Of a DNA stretch of 64,000 nt, positions 46,744-55,932 are shown piece by piece. A program made the position numbers and the translations under genes. The notes under the pieces are model-generated. The model saw only the letters and a program-made list of their open reading frames with translations, made no database searches and was not told where the DNA came from. Source of the stretch: Bacillota bacterium (GTDB lineage Bacteria; Bacillota; Clostridia; Lachnospirales; Lachnospiraceae); assembly GCA_023393095.1 (NCBI GenBank), contig JAEWMT010000013.1, positions 1 to 64,000 of the forward strand, written 5' to 3'. Numbering within the stretch: position 1 is the stretch's first letter; each line of letters begins with the position of its first letter.

Positions 46744-46910
46744 ATCAAAGTATATCAGGCAGCAATTCCTACTTATAATAGAATTAAAGCTATCTTGTGA
46801 AGCAATACAGGCTTTTATCAAATTAAGCTATATCGGGAAATAATACAGACTTATATAAGATTAAGCTATATCGGGAAGTAATACAGGCTCATATAAGATT
46901 AAGCTATATC
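46744..46910. repeat. 38-bp tandem direct repeats, about 4.4 copies
   Basis: Copies start at 46744, 46783, 46822, 46860 and 46898 (partial), with a 38-39-base period. The third and fourth are nearly identical (ATTAAGCTATATCGGGAA start, then AATACAG.CT.ATATAAG). The first two are more divergent and the last stops after 13 bases. They fill the gap between the glpK stop and the rhomboid promoter region. There are no spacers, so this is not a CRISPR array. Confidence 0.85.
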
Positions 46911-46926
46911 AATTAATACAATAACT

Positions 46927-48417
46927 CTATTCTTCCCATGCGAAGGATCTGGTAACCGCCTTCTTCCAGCCGGCGATTAATTTATCCCTTCTATTCTGCA
47001 TCATATTGGGAGAGAAGCTCTCTTCCAATTCCCAATTTGTACGGATTTCGTCCCTATCCTTCCAAAAGCCAACAGCAAGTCCAGCAAGATATGCTGCCCC
47101 TAAGGCAGTTGTTTCAATACATTTCGGCTTTAAAACCACCGTATTCAGAATATCAGCCTGGAACTGCATCAAGAAACGGTTTGCACAGGCTCCGCCATCT
47201 ACTTTCAGTGATTTTAGATTATTCCCTAAATCACTCTCCATAGAACGAAGAACATCATGGGTTTGGTATGCGATCGCCTCAAGGGTAGCTCGAATAATAT
47301 GATCCCTATTGCAACCACGGGTAATTCCGATAATCGTACCTCTGGCATATTGATCCCAATATGGTGCACCAAGCCCCGCAAATGCGGGAACCACATACAC
47401 ACCGTTGGTATCCTCTACCTGCATCGCATATTTCTCACTCTCGGATGCTGTCCGAATCAATTGCAACTCATCTCTCAACCATTGTATCGCTGCTCCGGCT
47501 ACAAATACACTACCCTCAAGCGCATAGACTGCCTTATGTTCGGTACTTGCAGCCAAGGTAGTCAGTAATCCATGCCCGGATCTGATCGCTTCATTACCGG
47601 TATTCATAAGAAGGAAGCATCCGGTTCCATAGGTGTTCTTTACATCTCCCTTGTCAAAACAGCACTGTCCAAATAATGCAGCCTGTTGGTCGCCTGCTGC
47701 TCCAGCAATCACAATCTCCTCACCAAAAAGGCTTCGATCAGTATATCCATAAATACAGCTTGAAGGTTTCACCTCGGGAAGCATTTCCCTAGGAATATCA
47801 AGCTCATTTAGTATTTTATCATCCCAAGTAAGTTTTTTAATATCAAAAAGCATTGTTCTGGAGGCGTTAGTGTAATCGGTTACAAAGGTTTTTCCCTTCG
47901 TCAGGTTCCAGATGATCCAAGTATCCACGGTTCCAAACAGTAGTTCACCGGCTTTTGCAGCTTCGTAAGCTCCAGGAACATTATCAAGAATCCATTTTAC
48001 CTTAGTTCCTGAGAAATATGCATCCGGAATAAGTCCCGTAGTAGCTATAATATAGGACTCAAGCCCTCTGGCCTTCAGGTCACTTATCATTTCCGAAGTA
48101 CGTCTGCACTGCCATACAATTGCATGATAGACCGGCTGTCCCGTTCTCTTATTCCATACAATCGTCGTCTCACGTTGATTGGTAATACCAATCGAAGCAA
48201 TCTCCGAGGCCGAAATACCAAGCTTCGCCATCGCCTCTGTTGCTACCGAAACTTGAGAAGACCAGATTTCCATCGGGTCATGCTCAACCCAGCCGGGCTT
48301 TGGATAAATCTGAGTAAATTCTTTTTGTGCGATGCTCTTCATTTTACCCTTTTTATCAAATATAATACATCTTGAACTGGTAGTTCCCTGATCGAGAGCC
48401 ATTATATATTTCTTCAT
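46927..48417 (-). CDS. glpK: Glycerol kinase
   Basis: A 496-residue FGGY-family kinase making glycerol-3-phosphate from glycerol and ATP. The N-terminal ALDQGTTSSR, GITNQRETT (near 78), the FGGY blocks around VDGGACANRFLMQFQADIL and GAAYLAGLAVGFW match glycerol kinases closely. ATG at 48417 follows GGAGAAG; the eight codons upstream lack a site. No glpF or glpD lies beside it. It may supply glycerol-3-phosphate for lipids or use glycerol from breakdown products. Confidence 0.97.
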   Translation of the reverse strand: MKKYIMALDQGTTSSRCIIFDKKGKMKSIAQKEFTQIYPKPGWVEHDPMEIWSSQVSVATEAMAKLGISASEIASIGITNQRETTIVWNKRTGQPVYHAIVWQCRRTSEMISDLKARGLESYIIATTGLIPDAYFSGTKVKWILDNVPGAYEAAKAGELLFGTVDTWIIWNLTKGKTFVTDYTNASRTMLFDIKKLTWDDKILNELDIPREMLPEVKPSSCIYGYTDRSLFGEEIVIAGAAGDQQAALFGQCCFDKGDVKNTYGTGCFLLMNTGNEAIRSGHGLLTTLAASTEHKAVYALEGSVFVAGAAIQWLRDELQLIRTASESEKYAMQVEDTNGVYVVPAFAGLGAPYWDQYARGTIIGITRGCNRDHIIRATLEAIAYQTHDVLRSMESDLGNNLKSLKVDGGACANRFLMQFQADILNTVVLKPKCIETTALGAAYLAGLAVGFWKDRDEIRTNWELEESFSPNMMQNRRDKLIAGWKKAVTRSFAWEE

Positions 48418-48517
48418 AACTCTTCTCCATTTCATTGTCATATGTATAAGAAAACCCCTTATCCATTTGATACTCCTTCAAGTACAACTATTAATCCTTA
48501 TTATTTATATAATTTTA

Positions 48518-48781
48518 TTAATTTTCAACTATCGCAGATACAATAATATAGACCGATCCTAATAAAAGAACGGAGTTTAAAAATAATAATATTCCTAAAA
48601 ATATTTTTTCTCTAAATTTATCCTCTTTTTTTGTCTTAAGTTTTAAAATAGTATTAAACACCAATACACCAGAAAGCAGTAATAATAGAATACCTTTCAT
48701 TATTGACCTGCTAATAAAATAAGCAACGATAAGAAACAGAACTAATATAACTAAGGTAGTTATATTATATCGCTTCTTCAT
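48518..48781 (-). CDS. Small membrane protein (87 residues)
   Basis: An 87-residue peptide with three hydrophobic segments (about 7-25, 29-45, 60-83) and a short charged loop KLKTKKEDKFREK. ATG at 48781 follows GGGGGAC. It lies 100 bases upstream of glpK on the same strand and may be co-transcribed. I do not recognise a family. Confidence 0.65.
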   Translation of the reverse strand: MKKRYNITTLVILVLFLIVAYFISRSIMKGILLLLLSGVLVFNTILKLKTKKEDKFREKIFLGILLFLNSVLLLGSVYIIVSAIVEN

Positions 48782-48931
48782 ATGAAGTCCCCCAATCACA
48801 GAGAAAAAAACAATTTTTCTCTAATTTTATTGTACCACTACCGTTACAGGATATACAAGCCATATATGTATTTTTTCGGGTAATTCAAGTGTAATAATCC
48901 GTCCGAAATAACCGTCTCTGACTCTAATTAT

Positions 48932-49233
48932 ATAATAAAAAACCTGTTCCTTATGTCGAAACAGAAACAGGTTGTGGGTAATTTATTATAGAGGATTGTT
49001 AGATAATAATAAAAATATGCTTTTCTCTTAAATCCTTATATAGATTTCCTATATGAACTCTATATAAGGATTTAAGGATCTTATAAAACAAAGCAGATTG
49101 TCTGTTTGGCCTCAGAAAATCTGCTTTGTTACACTCCTATAACCAATAACAAATATCTATCTATTAATCGTTTACCTATTATTTATACTCCATCATTGAA
49201 ACGGCCGCCTGATTTTGTAGACGGCCGTTTCAA
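48932..49233 (-). other. Four consecutive stem-loops in a ~460-base gap
   Basis: The gap between the surface hydrolase gene and the small membrane gene holds four hairpins. TTGAAACGGCCG / CGGCCGTTTCAA is at 49196-49233. AACAAAGCAGATT / AATCTGCTTTGTT is at 49087-49130 and is followed by TTTATAA on the minus strand. A perfect 15-bp stem AAATCCTTATATAGA is at 49030-49073. AACCTGTT / AACAGGTT is at 48941-48973 and is followed by TTTTTTA on the minus strand. The second and fourth look like minus-strand terminators. The others have no T-run. No gene is visible here. Confidence 0.7.
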
Positions 49234-49260
49234 TGTAAAAATATTTTGAGAGTACGTTTA

Positions 49261-50352
49261 TTATTTATATTTATGTGTATTTGTGATCCTGTAAACATTA
49301 CATTTTGAAGAAGGAAGATCATCTTTTGATATGGAAAAGCTGTTTTCAAATACCTTTATTTTGCCATAATGTTTTTTAAGAGCTGCTAAATCTTCTTTGG
49401 AATCATTCATTGGAATTATAATCTTAGGTTTGAGCTGTGCCATGAGATTAAATCCTTTTTCATTTTCCAAGGACATATCTGAATAGCTATTATTAAACGG
49501 CATAATAGCTATGTCTATCGAACCCATTTTCTTAAGTTGATCTTTTGTTAGTTTTGTCTGTCCAATATCTCCCATTTGGGCAATTCTTATACCATCTACT
49601 TCATATATAATAATCACATTAAAATTATATTCACTAATATCATCGCCCATATGGGAAGATAAAATACTATAAATATGAAAATCTTTTGTATTTAATTCCC
49701 CTTTAACCCAAGATAGTTGCGGGCAATCATAAGTCGCACTGTATAAGCTATCATTATGATCATCATGTTGGTGTGTATTAGTAATTGCCGCTGGGTTCAA
49801 ATCAACTAATTCTTTATTAGGCATCTCTGTAGGGTCTATAACTACATTTTCGCCTTCTGCAGAAGATATTATATATGAATTAAGCGTATAAACAGTACTC
49901 CCAGATACAGTCTGTATTAATACCTTCCCTGATTCATTTTTTGCTATTGGTAACACCAAGTTACTTGATACTGTCGGCGTTATTTGTTTACTTGTTACAG
50001 TCGGCGATACCGATGATTTATTTGTTACAGTAACGGTGCAGCTCTTTTTAACACCATTGGCTGATGCTGTAATCGTAGTTTTACCTATTCCCTTTGCAGT
50101 AACCTTTCCTTTACTCGATACTGTCGCAATGGCATTATCATCCGATTTCCATATAATCTTGCTTTTCGTTCCTGTAACACTAAGATTTTGACTTTGCTCC
50201 ACCTCAAGAGCTAATTCTTTATTACTAATTTGTATCATAGCCTTTGACGTAGATTCTACTGATTTATGATTTACTAGAATATATGTAATAATAATGGCTA
50301 TAATGGCAATTACCATAATAATTGCTAAGATAATCTTACTTGTTCGTTTCAT
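49261..50352 (-). CDS. Exported Big2 / metallo-beta-lactamase-fold protein
   Basis: A 363-residue protein with an N-terminal membrane anchor (residues 7-27). A Big2 immunoglobulin-like domain occupies about 42-110 (ATVSSKGKVTAKGIGKTTI). A linker rich in Ser, Thr and Val and a metallo-beta-lactamase-fold domain follow from ~135. The metal motif reads THQHDDH (near residue 192) and a later ligand candidate is MGDIGQ near 258. Domain order suggests the hydrolase is displayed outside the membrane. UlaG/MBL-like hydrolases have many substrates, and none can be assigned. The start follows GGAGG. It is monocistronic, and several hairpins follow it. Confidence 0.83.
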   Translation of the reverse strand: MKRTSKIILAIIMVIAIIAIIITYILVNHKSVESTSKAMIQISNKELALEVEQSQNLSVTGTKSKIIWKSDDNAIATVSSKGKVTAKGIGKTTITASANGVKKSCTVTVTNKSSVSPTVTSKQITPTVSSNLVLPIAKNESGKVLIQTVSGSTVYTLNSYIISSAEGENVVIDPTEMPNKELVDLNPAAITNTHQHDDHNDSLYSATYDCPQLSWVKGELNTKDFHIYSILSSHMGDDISEYNFNVIIIYEVDGIRIAQMGDIGQTKLTKDQLKKMGSIDIAIMPFNNSYSDMSLENEKGFNLMAQLKPKIIIPMNDSKEDLAALKKHYGKIKVFENSFSISKDDLPSSKCNVYRITNTHKYK

Positions 50353-50553
50353 TTCGTTCCTCCCCTTATATTTTTATTAAACTCCTCAAAGTAATTTATT
50401 TCGGAGTATAACTTATGTAATATTCGATAACAATGTTGTATCCACATTTTTTCTTGCATCATTTACAATTTTAAAAAGGCACCTAGTTTCCCTGATGTCC
50501 GTTAATTTTCGTGGATATGAAAATATTAATTATCTCGATTTATTTACTCTTTT

Positions 50554-51453
50554 TCAAACCCAGCAATATTTCTCCCGGTATTCTATAGGTGTAATATTAT
50601 AACATTTTTTAAATGTTCTCCAAAAATAGGAGTTGCTATTGAATCCTACTCGTTCCATTATCTCTGTAACCGGAAGCCTGGTGTCACGCAGTAGCGCTGC
50701 TGCAATACTAATACGAAGTTGTATTAAATATTCAATAACAGTTAGCTTTGTTATTTTATAAAACTGGTTATTCAGGGTTGTCCTGTTAGTTGCAAATATA
50801 GATGCCAATTGTTCAAGTGTAATTCTGTTTTGATAATTATTATGTAAATAATCTAATACCCCAGCGATATTCTCCGACATCTCCGGTAACAATTTGTTGT
50901 CACTCCTCTGATATGAATCATATAGCCTTGAAATTAATATAAGAAGCTCAATGAAATAGGATCTGGACCTGCATGGCCATGAATCATCACCTTGTAACGT
51001 CAATTCATTTCTTAACTGCTCTCCTAATTTTAATATTCTAATAAAGTTATCCGCTTCTAAGAAAAACAATCCGCTATAATTGTTATTATGTTGCAAAAAC
51101 GGCTTTAGGAAGTACAAATCTTGGAGCTGAACACTATTAAAATTATTACATTTTCTAATAAATTCATAATCGAAATTAGGATTTAGTATATAGGGATGAA
51201 AGTAAATCGCATTCATTCTCACATCAGAACAACGATGAAAAGTCAGTCGTTCTTTCTCATTGATACAAAGAAGAGCAGGTGAAGAAAAATGCAGCATATT
51301 ATCTTCAACCCCAACATAACCAGAACCTTGTTCGATAATATAAAGGCAAAAGCATCCCTCATCAGATATATTACTTAATTTCACATTCTGAATATAGTTA
51401 ATCGGATGATGATAACCCTTATAAATTAGCCTTCCAATTGTTTCGTAATTCAT
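50554..51453 (-). CDS. AraC-family transcriptional regulator
   Basis: A 299-residue one-component regulator. Residues ~1-170 form a cupin-like ligand-sensing domain (FCLYIIEQGSGYVGVED). The last ~100 carry two helix-turn-helix motifs (LEQLASIFATNRTTLNNQF, and VGFNSNSYFWRTFKK followed by ITPIEYR). The start follows GAGGG, and the promoter is close upstream. Its targets are not evident: the adjacent pilus operon ends 185 bases upstream on the same strand. A sugar or small-molecule inducer is typical for the family. Confidence 0.92.
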   Translation of the reverse strand: MNYETIGRLIYKGYHHPINYIQNVKLSNISDEGCFCLYIIEQGSGYVGVEDNMLHFSSPALLCINEKERLTFHRCSDVRMNAIYFHPYILNPNFDYEFIRKCNNFNSVQLQDLYFLKPFLQHNNNYSGLFFLEADNFIRILKLGEQLRNELTLQGDDSWPCRSRSYFIELLILISRLYDSYQRSDNKLLPEMSENIAGVLDYLHNNYQNRITLEQLASIFATNRTTLNNQFYKITKLTVIEYLIQLRISIAAALLRDTRLPVTEIMERVGFNSNSYFWRTFKKCYNITPIEYREKYCWV

Positions 51454-51482
51454 AATCTACCCTCGTTTGTATATGATACCAT

Positions 51483-51511
51483 ATTATAGCATTTTAAAAA
51501 TAAAACAACAA
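51483..51511 (-). promoter_or_regulatory. Promoter of the AraC-family regulator gene
   Basis: On the minus strand TTGTTG (51506-51511) and a perfect TATAAT (51483-51488) are 17 bases apart, about 30 bases upstream of the ATG. Confidence 0.6.
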
Positions 51512-51638
51512 CTAATATAAACCGAGTAGATACAACAAATTAAACAGATAAACTTTATGAGACTAGTAAATTAAAAATACCGGAAGACTTTTTGATCCGC
51601 ATGATGTTTAACTCTAATATTTTCATAGTTTCAAGGTT

Positions 51639-53426
51639 TTACATAAAGTTTTTTACATTACATTCTTCTGTAGTTAATTCAAACCTATAATTAATATTAG
51701 CAAAGGCAATTTCGTCCCCGGATTCAACTTTCTTCTTTTCATAAGTTTGCAGGGCAATTCCGTTCACAAAGGTGCCATTCGTTGAGTTAAGGTCAGTTAT
51801 AAAATAATCGTCTTCTTCCTTGGTTATCTTGGCATGATATCGACTGACCACAGCTTTTTCAAGGCAGTAATCCACATTTTTCTTAAGTTTGCCGATAAAA
51901 AAGGGGAAATCTTTGATTTGAATGGGTTGATAATTCACCTCATCAAGAGCTTTCAGAATACACGAATATTGATGGTCTACAGTAGAATTACTATAATTCT
52001 GCTGGCTTGGTGCATTTAATAAGCAGGTTGGATTATCAGGTTCATTCAAAATTTGCATATCTTCACTAAAACTATTGTACCTAGAGGGTGTTACTTCATT
52101 TCTCTGATATAGTTTTTTCATAGTAATTGTATGCTCCTGTATTTTTTCGGAGCCTTCACTCGTTGTAATCTCCTCGCTTACGGTTTTTTGATACAACCTT
52201 GTCTCCATATCAGGTAAACGATCCTGAAAAATAAGAACCTTATTATTATGTAATTTATTCTTATTATTTTCGTCCTTGTTTTTTAGATTAAGCTGTAGCA
52301 TACGATTACTTTCAGATAATTTGTCCTGGGTTATTTCACCCGGCTTTGTTAGTAAAAGCTTTCTTTTATCAAAGGATTTCATTATCTTCCTCGGATCAAC
52401 ATATTCATTTCTTGCAACAATCTTGGTTATCTTATTCTTCTTGTCCCAGATCTTTTTTAAACAATAGCCTTCCACACAAAAAACAATCAGAAGTAACACT
52501 GCAAGCTTTATATAGTCAATCTGATCACCATAGGAATTATAAAGGATTTTTGTTATCAGGCTGGCGATGATTATTATCAGCCCTCCAATGATACTTCCTG
52601 CCGTTAATAGATAAGTTGTTATTGAGTAACAAGGTACTTCCTCATCATTTTCCAACTTTTCTTTCATTAAAATCATCCTGCTTTGATTATTGTCAGTTAC
52701 CTCGGGTGTAGCTTTCTTTGAGCGGATAGACTCCTCGTTTGTTTGATTGATATTCCTCTCTTGATTTGTATTTAATCTAGTATCGATAAGGCTCCCCGAA
52801 TTTGTATCTTGCAACTGATTATATTGATCTATACTTTCTACTGATTTATCCAAGTTCGTCAGCATCTTCTCCTGCTTAGGCTGGGTATAATCTTGCAACT
52901 CCTCTCTTAGATGGTTAAAAGTATATCCTTCTTCTCTGCTTACCGCATATAACTGATATACTAATAGTACAGCCCCCTTATCACTATAATCCACCTTATT
53001 CATAAGGTATTCCATCAGATTGCTCATTTGTTTTTTTATATTCTTTTCATAACCTGGTAAATAGCATAAGAATGGCTCACCCGTCCCAATATTCATATAG
53101 ATATATTCTGGATCTAATATGAAATCATCCTCCGGTAAAAGGAATTCATATGCAAGTTCAATTATGCTTATAATACTCATACAAAGCTGCTTAAGTTTAT
53201 CCTTTGTTAATGAAGCTTTATCGTAGATAGCAGCCATGGATTGTTTGGCAGTAATATCATAATATATCAGGCTCTCATTATTCAGCAGTCTTTGCTCCAA
53301 TGAAAGTATTCCTTTGATACTTTGCAGTTCTAGGATCTTGGTACAATACGATTGTGATTTTATATTCTCAAGCTCTGTAATTACCATATAGTTATGTTTT
53401 AAATCCTTTTTATACCCAACCTTCAT
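51639..53426 (-). CDS. FHA-domain protein with DUF6382-type N-terminus
   Basis: A 595-residue protein closing the pilus operon. Residues 1-180 match the DUF6382 pattern seen beside Tad genes. Two membrane helices lie at about 268-292 and 303-320. A long polar linker follows, then a C-terminal FHA domain (FFIGKLKKNVDYCL, SRYHAKI, DLNSTNGTFVNG) that binds phosphothreonine peptides. The FHA core Arg, Ser, His and Asn are intact. Such proteins are thought to couple pilus assembly to Ser/Thr phosphorylation, which is inference here. The start follows GGAGG, 105 bases after the TadE-like gene. Confidence 0.85.
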   Translation of the reverse strand: MKVGYKKDLKHNYMVITELENIKSQSYCTKILELQSIKGILSLEQRLLNNESLIYYDITAKQSMAAIYDKASLTKDKLKQLCMSIISIIELAYEFLLPEDDFILDPEYIYMNIGTGEPFLCYLPGYEKNIKKQMSNLMEYLMNKVDYSDKGAVLLVYQLYAVSREEGYTFNHLREELQDYTQPKQEKMLTNLDKSVESIDQYNQLQDTNSGSLIDTRLNTNQERNINQTNEESIRSKKATPEVTDNNQSRMILMKEKLENDEEVPCYSITTYLLTAGSIIGGLIIIIASLITKILYNSYGDQIDYIKLAVLLLIVFCVEGYCLKKIWDKKNKITKIVARNEYVDPRKIMKSFDKRKLLLTKPGEITQDKLSESNRMLQLNLKNKDENNKNKLHNNKVLIFQDRLPDMETRLYQKTVSEEITTSEGSEKIQEHTITMKKLYQRNEVTPSRYNSFSEDMQILNEPDNPTCLLNAPSQQNYSNSTVDHQYSCILKALDEVNYQPIQIKDFPFFIGKLKKNVDYCLEKAVVSRYHAKITKEEDDYFITDLNSTNGTFVNGIALQTYEKKKVESGDEIAFANINYRFELTTEECNVKNFM

Positions 53427-53531
53427 ATATGAAAACCTCCAAACAATTTCAGATATTAATTTTTAATGAATCTAAATATCTAAATTAAAACTGCTAACAT
53501 ATGCACTCAGTAATTCTTTCCTTCAAGCCAT

Positions 53532-54152
53532 TCATTTTGTACCGGTTATTTTCTCAAGCTTTTCTTTCAGTTTCTCCACTCCCTTAATTCTCGACCCCGT
53601 ATCCAGAATGACCTCGATACGCCGGATTGTCTCAGCCGGGTTGTGTACTGGATATTCTCCGGTCATTTTTATTTCTGATAATTTAATAAATAAATTAGAT
53701 ATTCCAGGTAAAGAAACCTTAGTGTCTGCTTCAATAGTTACTTTGATTTTAAATTTATCATCCTTTACTTGAATATCATGTACTTTTGCTAAAAATAAAC
53801 CCTTTGATAATTCCTGTTTTAGGATATTCTGTATCTGCGTTTCCTCATCTTGGGTATTACCAAAAATTAGATAGAACACACTTCTGTCATTTATCTTTTC
53901 ATACGCCACCTCGCCGGTTGCAATATTGCCCTCATGTTTCACGTTCATACCAGCCTTATTTAAGGTTAGATCCATAATTCCTTGAATACGGCAATTATCA
54001 TGAAGGTAGAAAGCAAGGTAAATTAAAGCAAATATCGTAAATATAACAATTGGCATAACATACGCGGCCTCAACGGTTATACTTGCGCCCATGGTATTAC
54101 ATTCTCTAATTACATTGTCTTTTTGCCTCATGCTCTTATCTATTTTCCACAT
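53532..54152 (-). CDS. TadE-like pseudopilin/pilus assembly protein
   Basis: A 206-residue protein with a TadE-type start: a short basic leader, then GASITVEAAYVMPIVIFTIF (Glu five residues after the presumed cleavage region). One hydrophobic helix and a ~160-residue outer domain follow. The prepilin peptidase encoded just upstream probably processes it. ATG at 54152 is preferred over the in-frame TTG at 54158 because CAGG lies six bases upstream. It is one of two TadE-like proteins in the operon. Confidence 0.82.
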   Translation of the reverse strand: MWKIDKSMRQKDNVIRECNTMGASITVEAAYVMPIVIFTIFALIYLAFYLHDNCRIQGIMDLTLNKAGMNVKHEGNIATGEVAYEKINDRSVFYLIFGNTQDEETQIQNILKQELSKGLFLAKVHDIQVKDDKFKIKVTIEADTKVSLPGISNLFIKLSEIKMTGEYPVHNPAETIRRIEVILDTGSRIKGVEKLKEKLEKITGTK

Positions 54153-54253
54153 TCTCAACCTGTTTCTTCTAAGACGGCAAAGCTGCCTAAGTTTATAAAG
54201 ATAAAAATAATTTAAATACTACAAGTTATATCTATAATCTGTTATTCCAATAC

Positions 54254-54685
54254 CTACCTGCCGGCAAATAAAAGGAATACATAACTGACCATCATAAAGG
54301 GTACAAAAGGTATACTTTTTTTTCGGTCAGCCAGACGAGTTACTAATAATACAATAGAAATAATAGATGCCAGTAGAAGTGCTATGGCAAACAGCTCCAG
54401 GTTACCCCAGAAGCCCAGTCCAAGTCCCGTTATACATAGAAGCATTGCATCTCCCATTCCAATTTTACCAGAAGTCGCAATACTGATGATTGCGACGCTG
54501 ATACCAATTCCCGCCCCACACATTCGATCTAGAATAGAGAATGACTGACAAAAAGGAAGACATATGACGGTTAACACTGCTCCTAATATAATTACCCAAA
54601 GAAGTATTGTTTTCTTTCTTATATCCTGCACCCCGCAGAACAAAAGTAAGCTTATTAAGATTACCTTTATTAAAATATTTGCCAT
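54254..54685 (-). CDS. Type IV prepilin peptidase (A24, CpaA/TadV-like)
   Basis: A 143-residue membrane aspartic protease that cleaves leader peptides of Flp pilin and TadE-type proteins. It has four hydrophobic segments. The two catalytic aspartates are in CGVQDIRKK (about residue 21) and in the GxGD motif GKIGMGDAML (about 77). It lacks the N-methylase half of PilD, as is usual for TadV. The start follows GGAGAGG. A smaller frame overlapping on the same strand is only a shadow of this gene. Confidence 0.88.
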   Translation of the reverse strand: MANILIKVILISLLLFCGVQDIRKKTILLWVIILGAVLTVICLPFCQSFSILDRMCGAGIGISVAIISIATSGKIGMGDAMLLCITGLGLGFWGNLELFAIALLLASIISIVLLVTRLADRKKSIPFVPFMMVSYVFLLFAGR

Positions 54686-54788
54686 ATATCATTCCTCTCC
54701 TGCGCACTTTTTGCGCAAATAAATTATGTTATAATTACTCGTAATATAACTTTGTATGTAAAAAAATAGAATTAAGGGCAACCTTTCG

Positions 54789-55688
54789 CTAACCTGAATT
54801 TCCACCACATCTTGAGCAGGGTTTTCTGCTTCCGACCTCTGACAATGGTATCTCCCTGACACTACGTTTTAACCCAGAACATGTTCGATCCGTGTGATAT
54901 TTATCTCCATAAGAAGTGATGTAATAAGCAGCATTTTCTCCTTCGTCCCCCTTACAGCATTTTTCGCATCTGGTATATTTTGAGCCGCTTTTATTCCTTA
55001 AATCATATGGTATTCCCTGTACTGTTGTTATTGAAAGTTTAATATGTGAACAGTCCTTACTTTTATGATATACTGTACCCGTATTCGTAATATATACGAT
55101 TGTTTGGGAAGTATCGCTATTAGCTGTATAAGCTGCAGGTATCTTAAATCCGGTCCAAGCCCGAAGCCTAACTCTTTGCAGCATGCTAATATCTCCAATG
55201 TTAAACACCTGAACAGGAATTTTTACCTGATAGCTTAATACGATATCAACCAAATTTTCACTATTTGCAATACTGGAATAAGAGAAATCGATACCCTCAA
55301 AGCCCCCTTTAATACATGATCTGTTAAGCCAGTCCTTATCCAAATATTGCTTTGCATATAATTTTAGTGATGATCCACTTATAATTCTATCCGTGAACTC
55401 ATCAATTCCAATATCAAGTTCATTCCCAAATATCGTTTTATCAAAGTTGATTGCTTCATTAATATCAGGAAAATCCTTATAAAAATAAGCTGTTTTAGAC
55501 CAACTCAAACCCATTTTTGTAATTGCCGACTGTATTTGATCCTGAACCATAAATATTTGTATAAAGTATAGAAAAGCAATCATGAAATAGAAAAATATCG
55601 GCATAATTAAGGCTGCCTCTACCGTTAAGGAAGCTTTCTGATATTGGTATTTATTTTTATTTAAAATAACTGATTTTTCTTTTAACAC
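54789..55688 (-). CDS. TadE-like protein with two cysteine motifs
   Basis: A 299-residue pseudopilin-like protein. The N-terminal hydrophobic segment KASLTVEAALIMPIFFYFM carries the TadE Glu. The middle is an outer domain. The C-terminus holds two copies of a Cys motif: YHKSKDCSHIKLS...CEKC (about 210-255) and YHTDRTCSGLKRS...CSRC (about 262-296), each able to bind a metal. The GTG at 55688 is chosen because GGAG lies at ideal spacing; the ATG at 55709 has no site. The gene follows a ~500-base structured region without other genes. Confidence 0.8.
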   Translation of the reverse strand: MLKEKSVILNKNKYQYQKASLTVEAALIMPIFFYFMIAFLYFIQIFMVQDQIQSAITKMGLSWSKTAYFYKDFPDINEAINFDKTIFGNELDIGIDEFTDRIISGSSLKLYAKQYLDKDWLNRSCIKGGFEGIDFSYSSIANSENLVDIVLSYQVKIPVQVFNIGDISMLQRVRLRAWTGFKIPAAYTANSDTSQTIVYITNTGTVYHKSKDCSHIKLSITTVQGIPYDLRNKSGSKYTRCEKCCKGDEGENAAYYITSYGDKYHTDRTCSGLKRSVREIPLSEVGSRKPCSRCGGNSG

Positions 55689-55781
55689 CTTTATCTCCTG
55701 AGCACTCATTTTGCGAAACTATAACTATGAAATATTTATCTATATAAGAAAATATAGATATAATATTTACTTTAATGTAGT

Positions 55782-55888
55782 GAGAATAGTCTCGCAAATG
55801 GCATGCGAGCCCAAAGCCTCGTATACGAGGCTTATGAAGAATAGTAAAAACACTTATTCTTCTGGATTTATGACCATAAAATGGTCAT
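55782..55888. other. Tandem array of five short hairpins
   Basis: Five adjacent inverted repeats lie in 107 bases. They are GAGA-ATAG-TCTC (55782-55793), CTCGCA/TGCGAG (55791-55809), the palindrome GCCTCGTATACGAGGC (55816-55831), GAAGAATA/TTATTCTTC (55836-55862) and ATGACCAT/ATGGTCAT (55870-55888). The first two share CTC and so exclude each other. The array lies 94 bases upstream of the TadE-like start, inside the pilus operon. A 70-codon frame crosses it on the plus strand but has no ribosome site. Confidence 0.7.
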
Positions 55889-55932
55889 TAGTTTTAAAAA
55901 TTCTTATCTTAGTTACCTGCTAAATAACAATA

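Noticed and set aside
46744..46910. Regular 38-bp repeats, CRISPR-like in unit length
   Set aside because: The units abut each other with no unique spacers, and no cas genes are present.
47006..47568. Overlapping plus-strand frames opposite glpK
   Set aside because: Same reason: shadows of a conserved gene with no start signals.
54465..54707. 80-codon frame overlapping the prepilin peptidase gene on the same strand
   Set aside because: The other frame carries both catalytic aspartates and a good ribosome site; this one has no family features.
55711..55923. 70-codon plus-strand frame across the hairpin array
   Set aside because: No ribosome site, and much of it is formed by inverted repeats. 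It could be a translated repeat family, but nothing here supports that.
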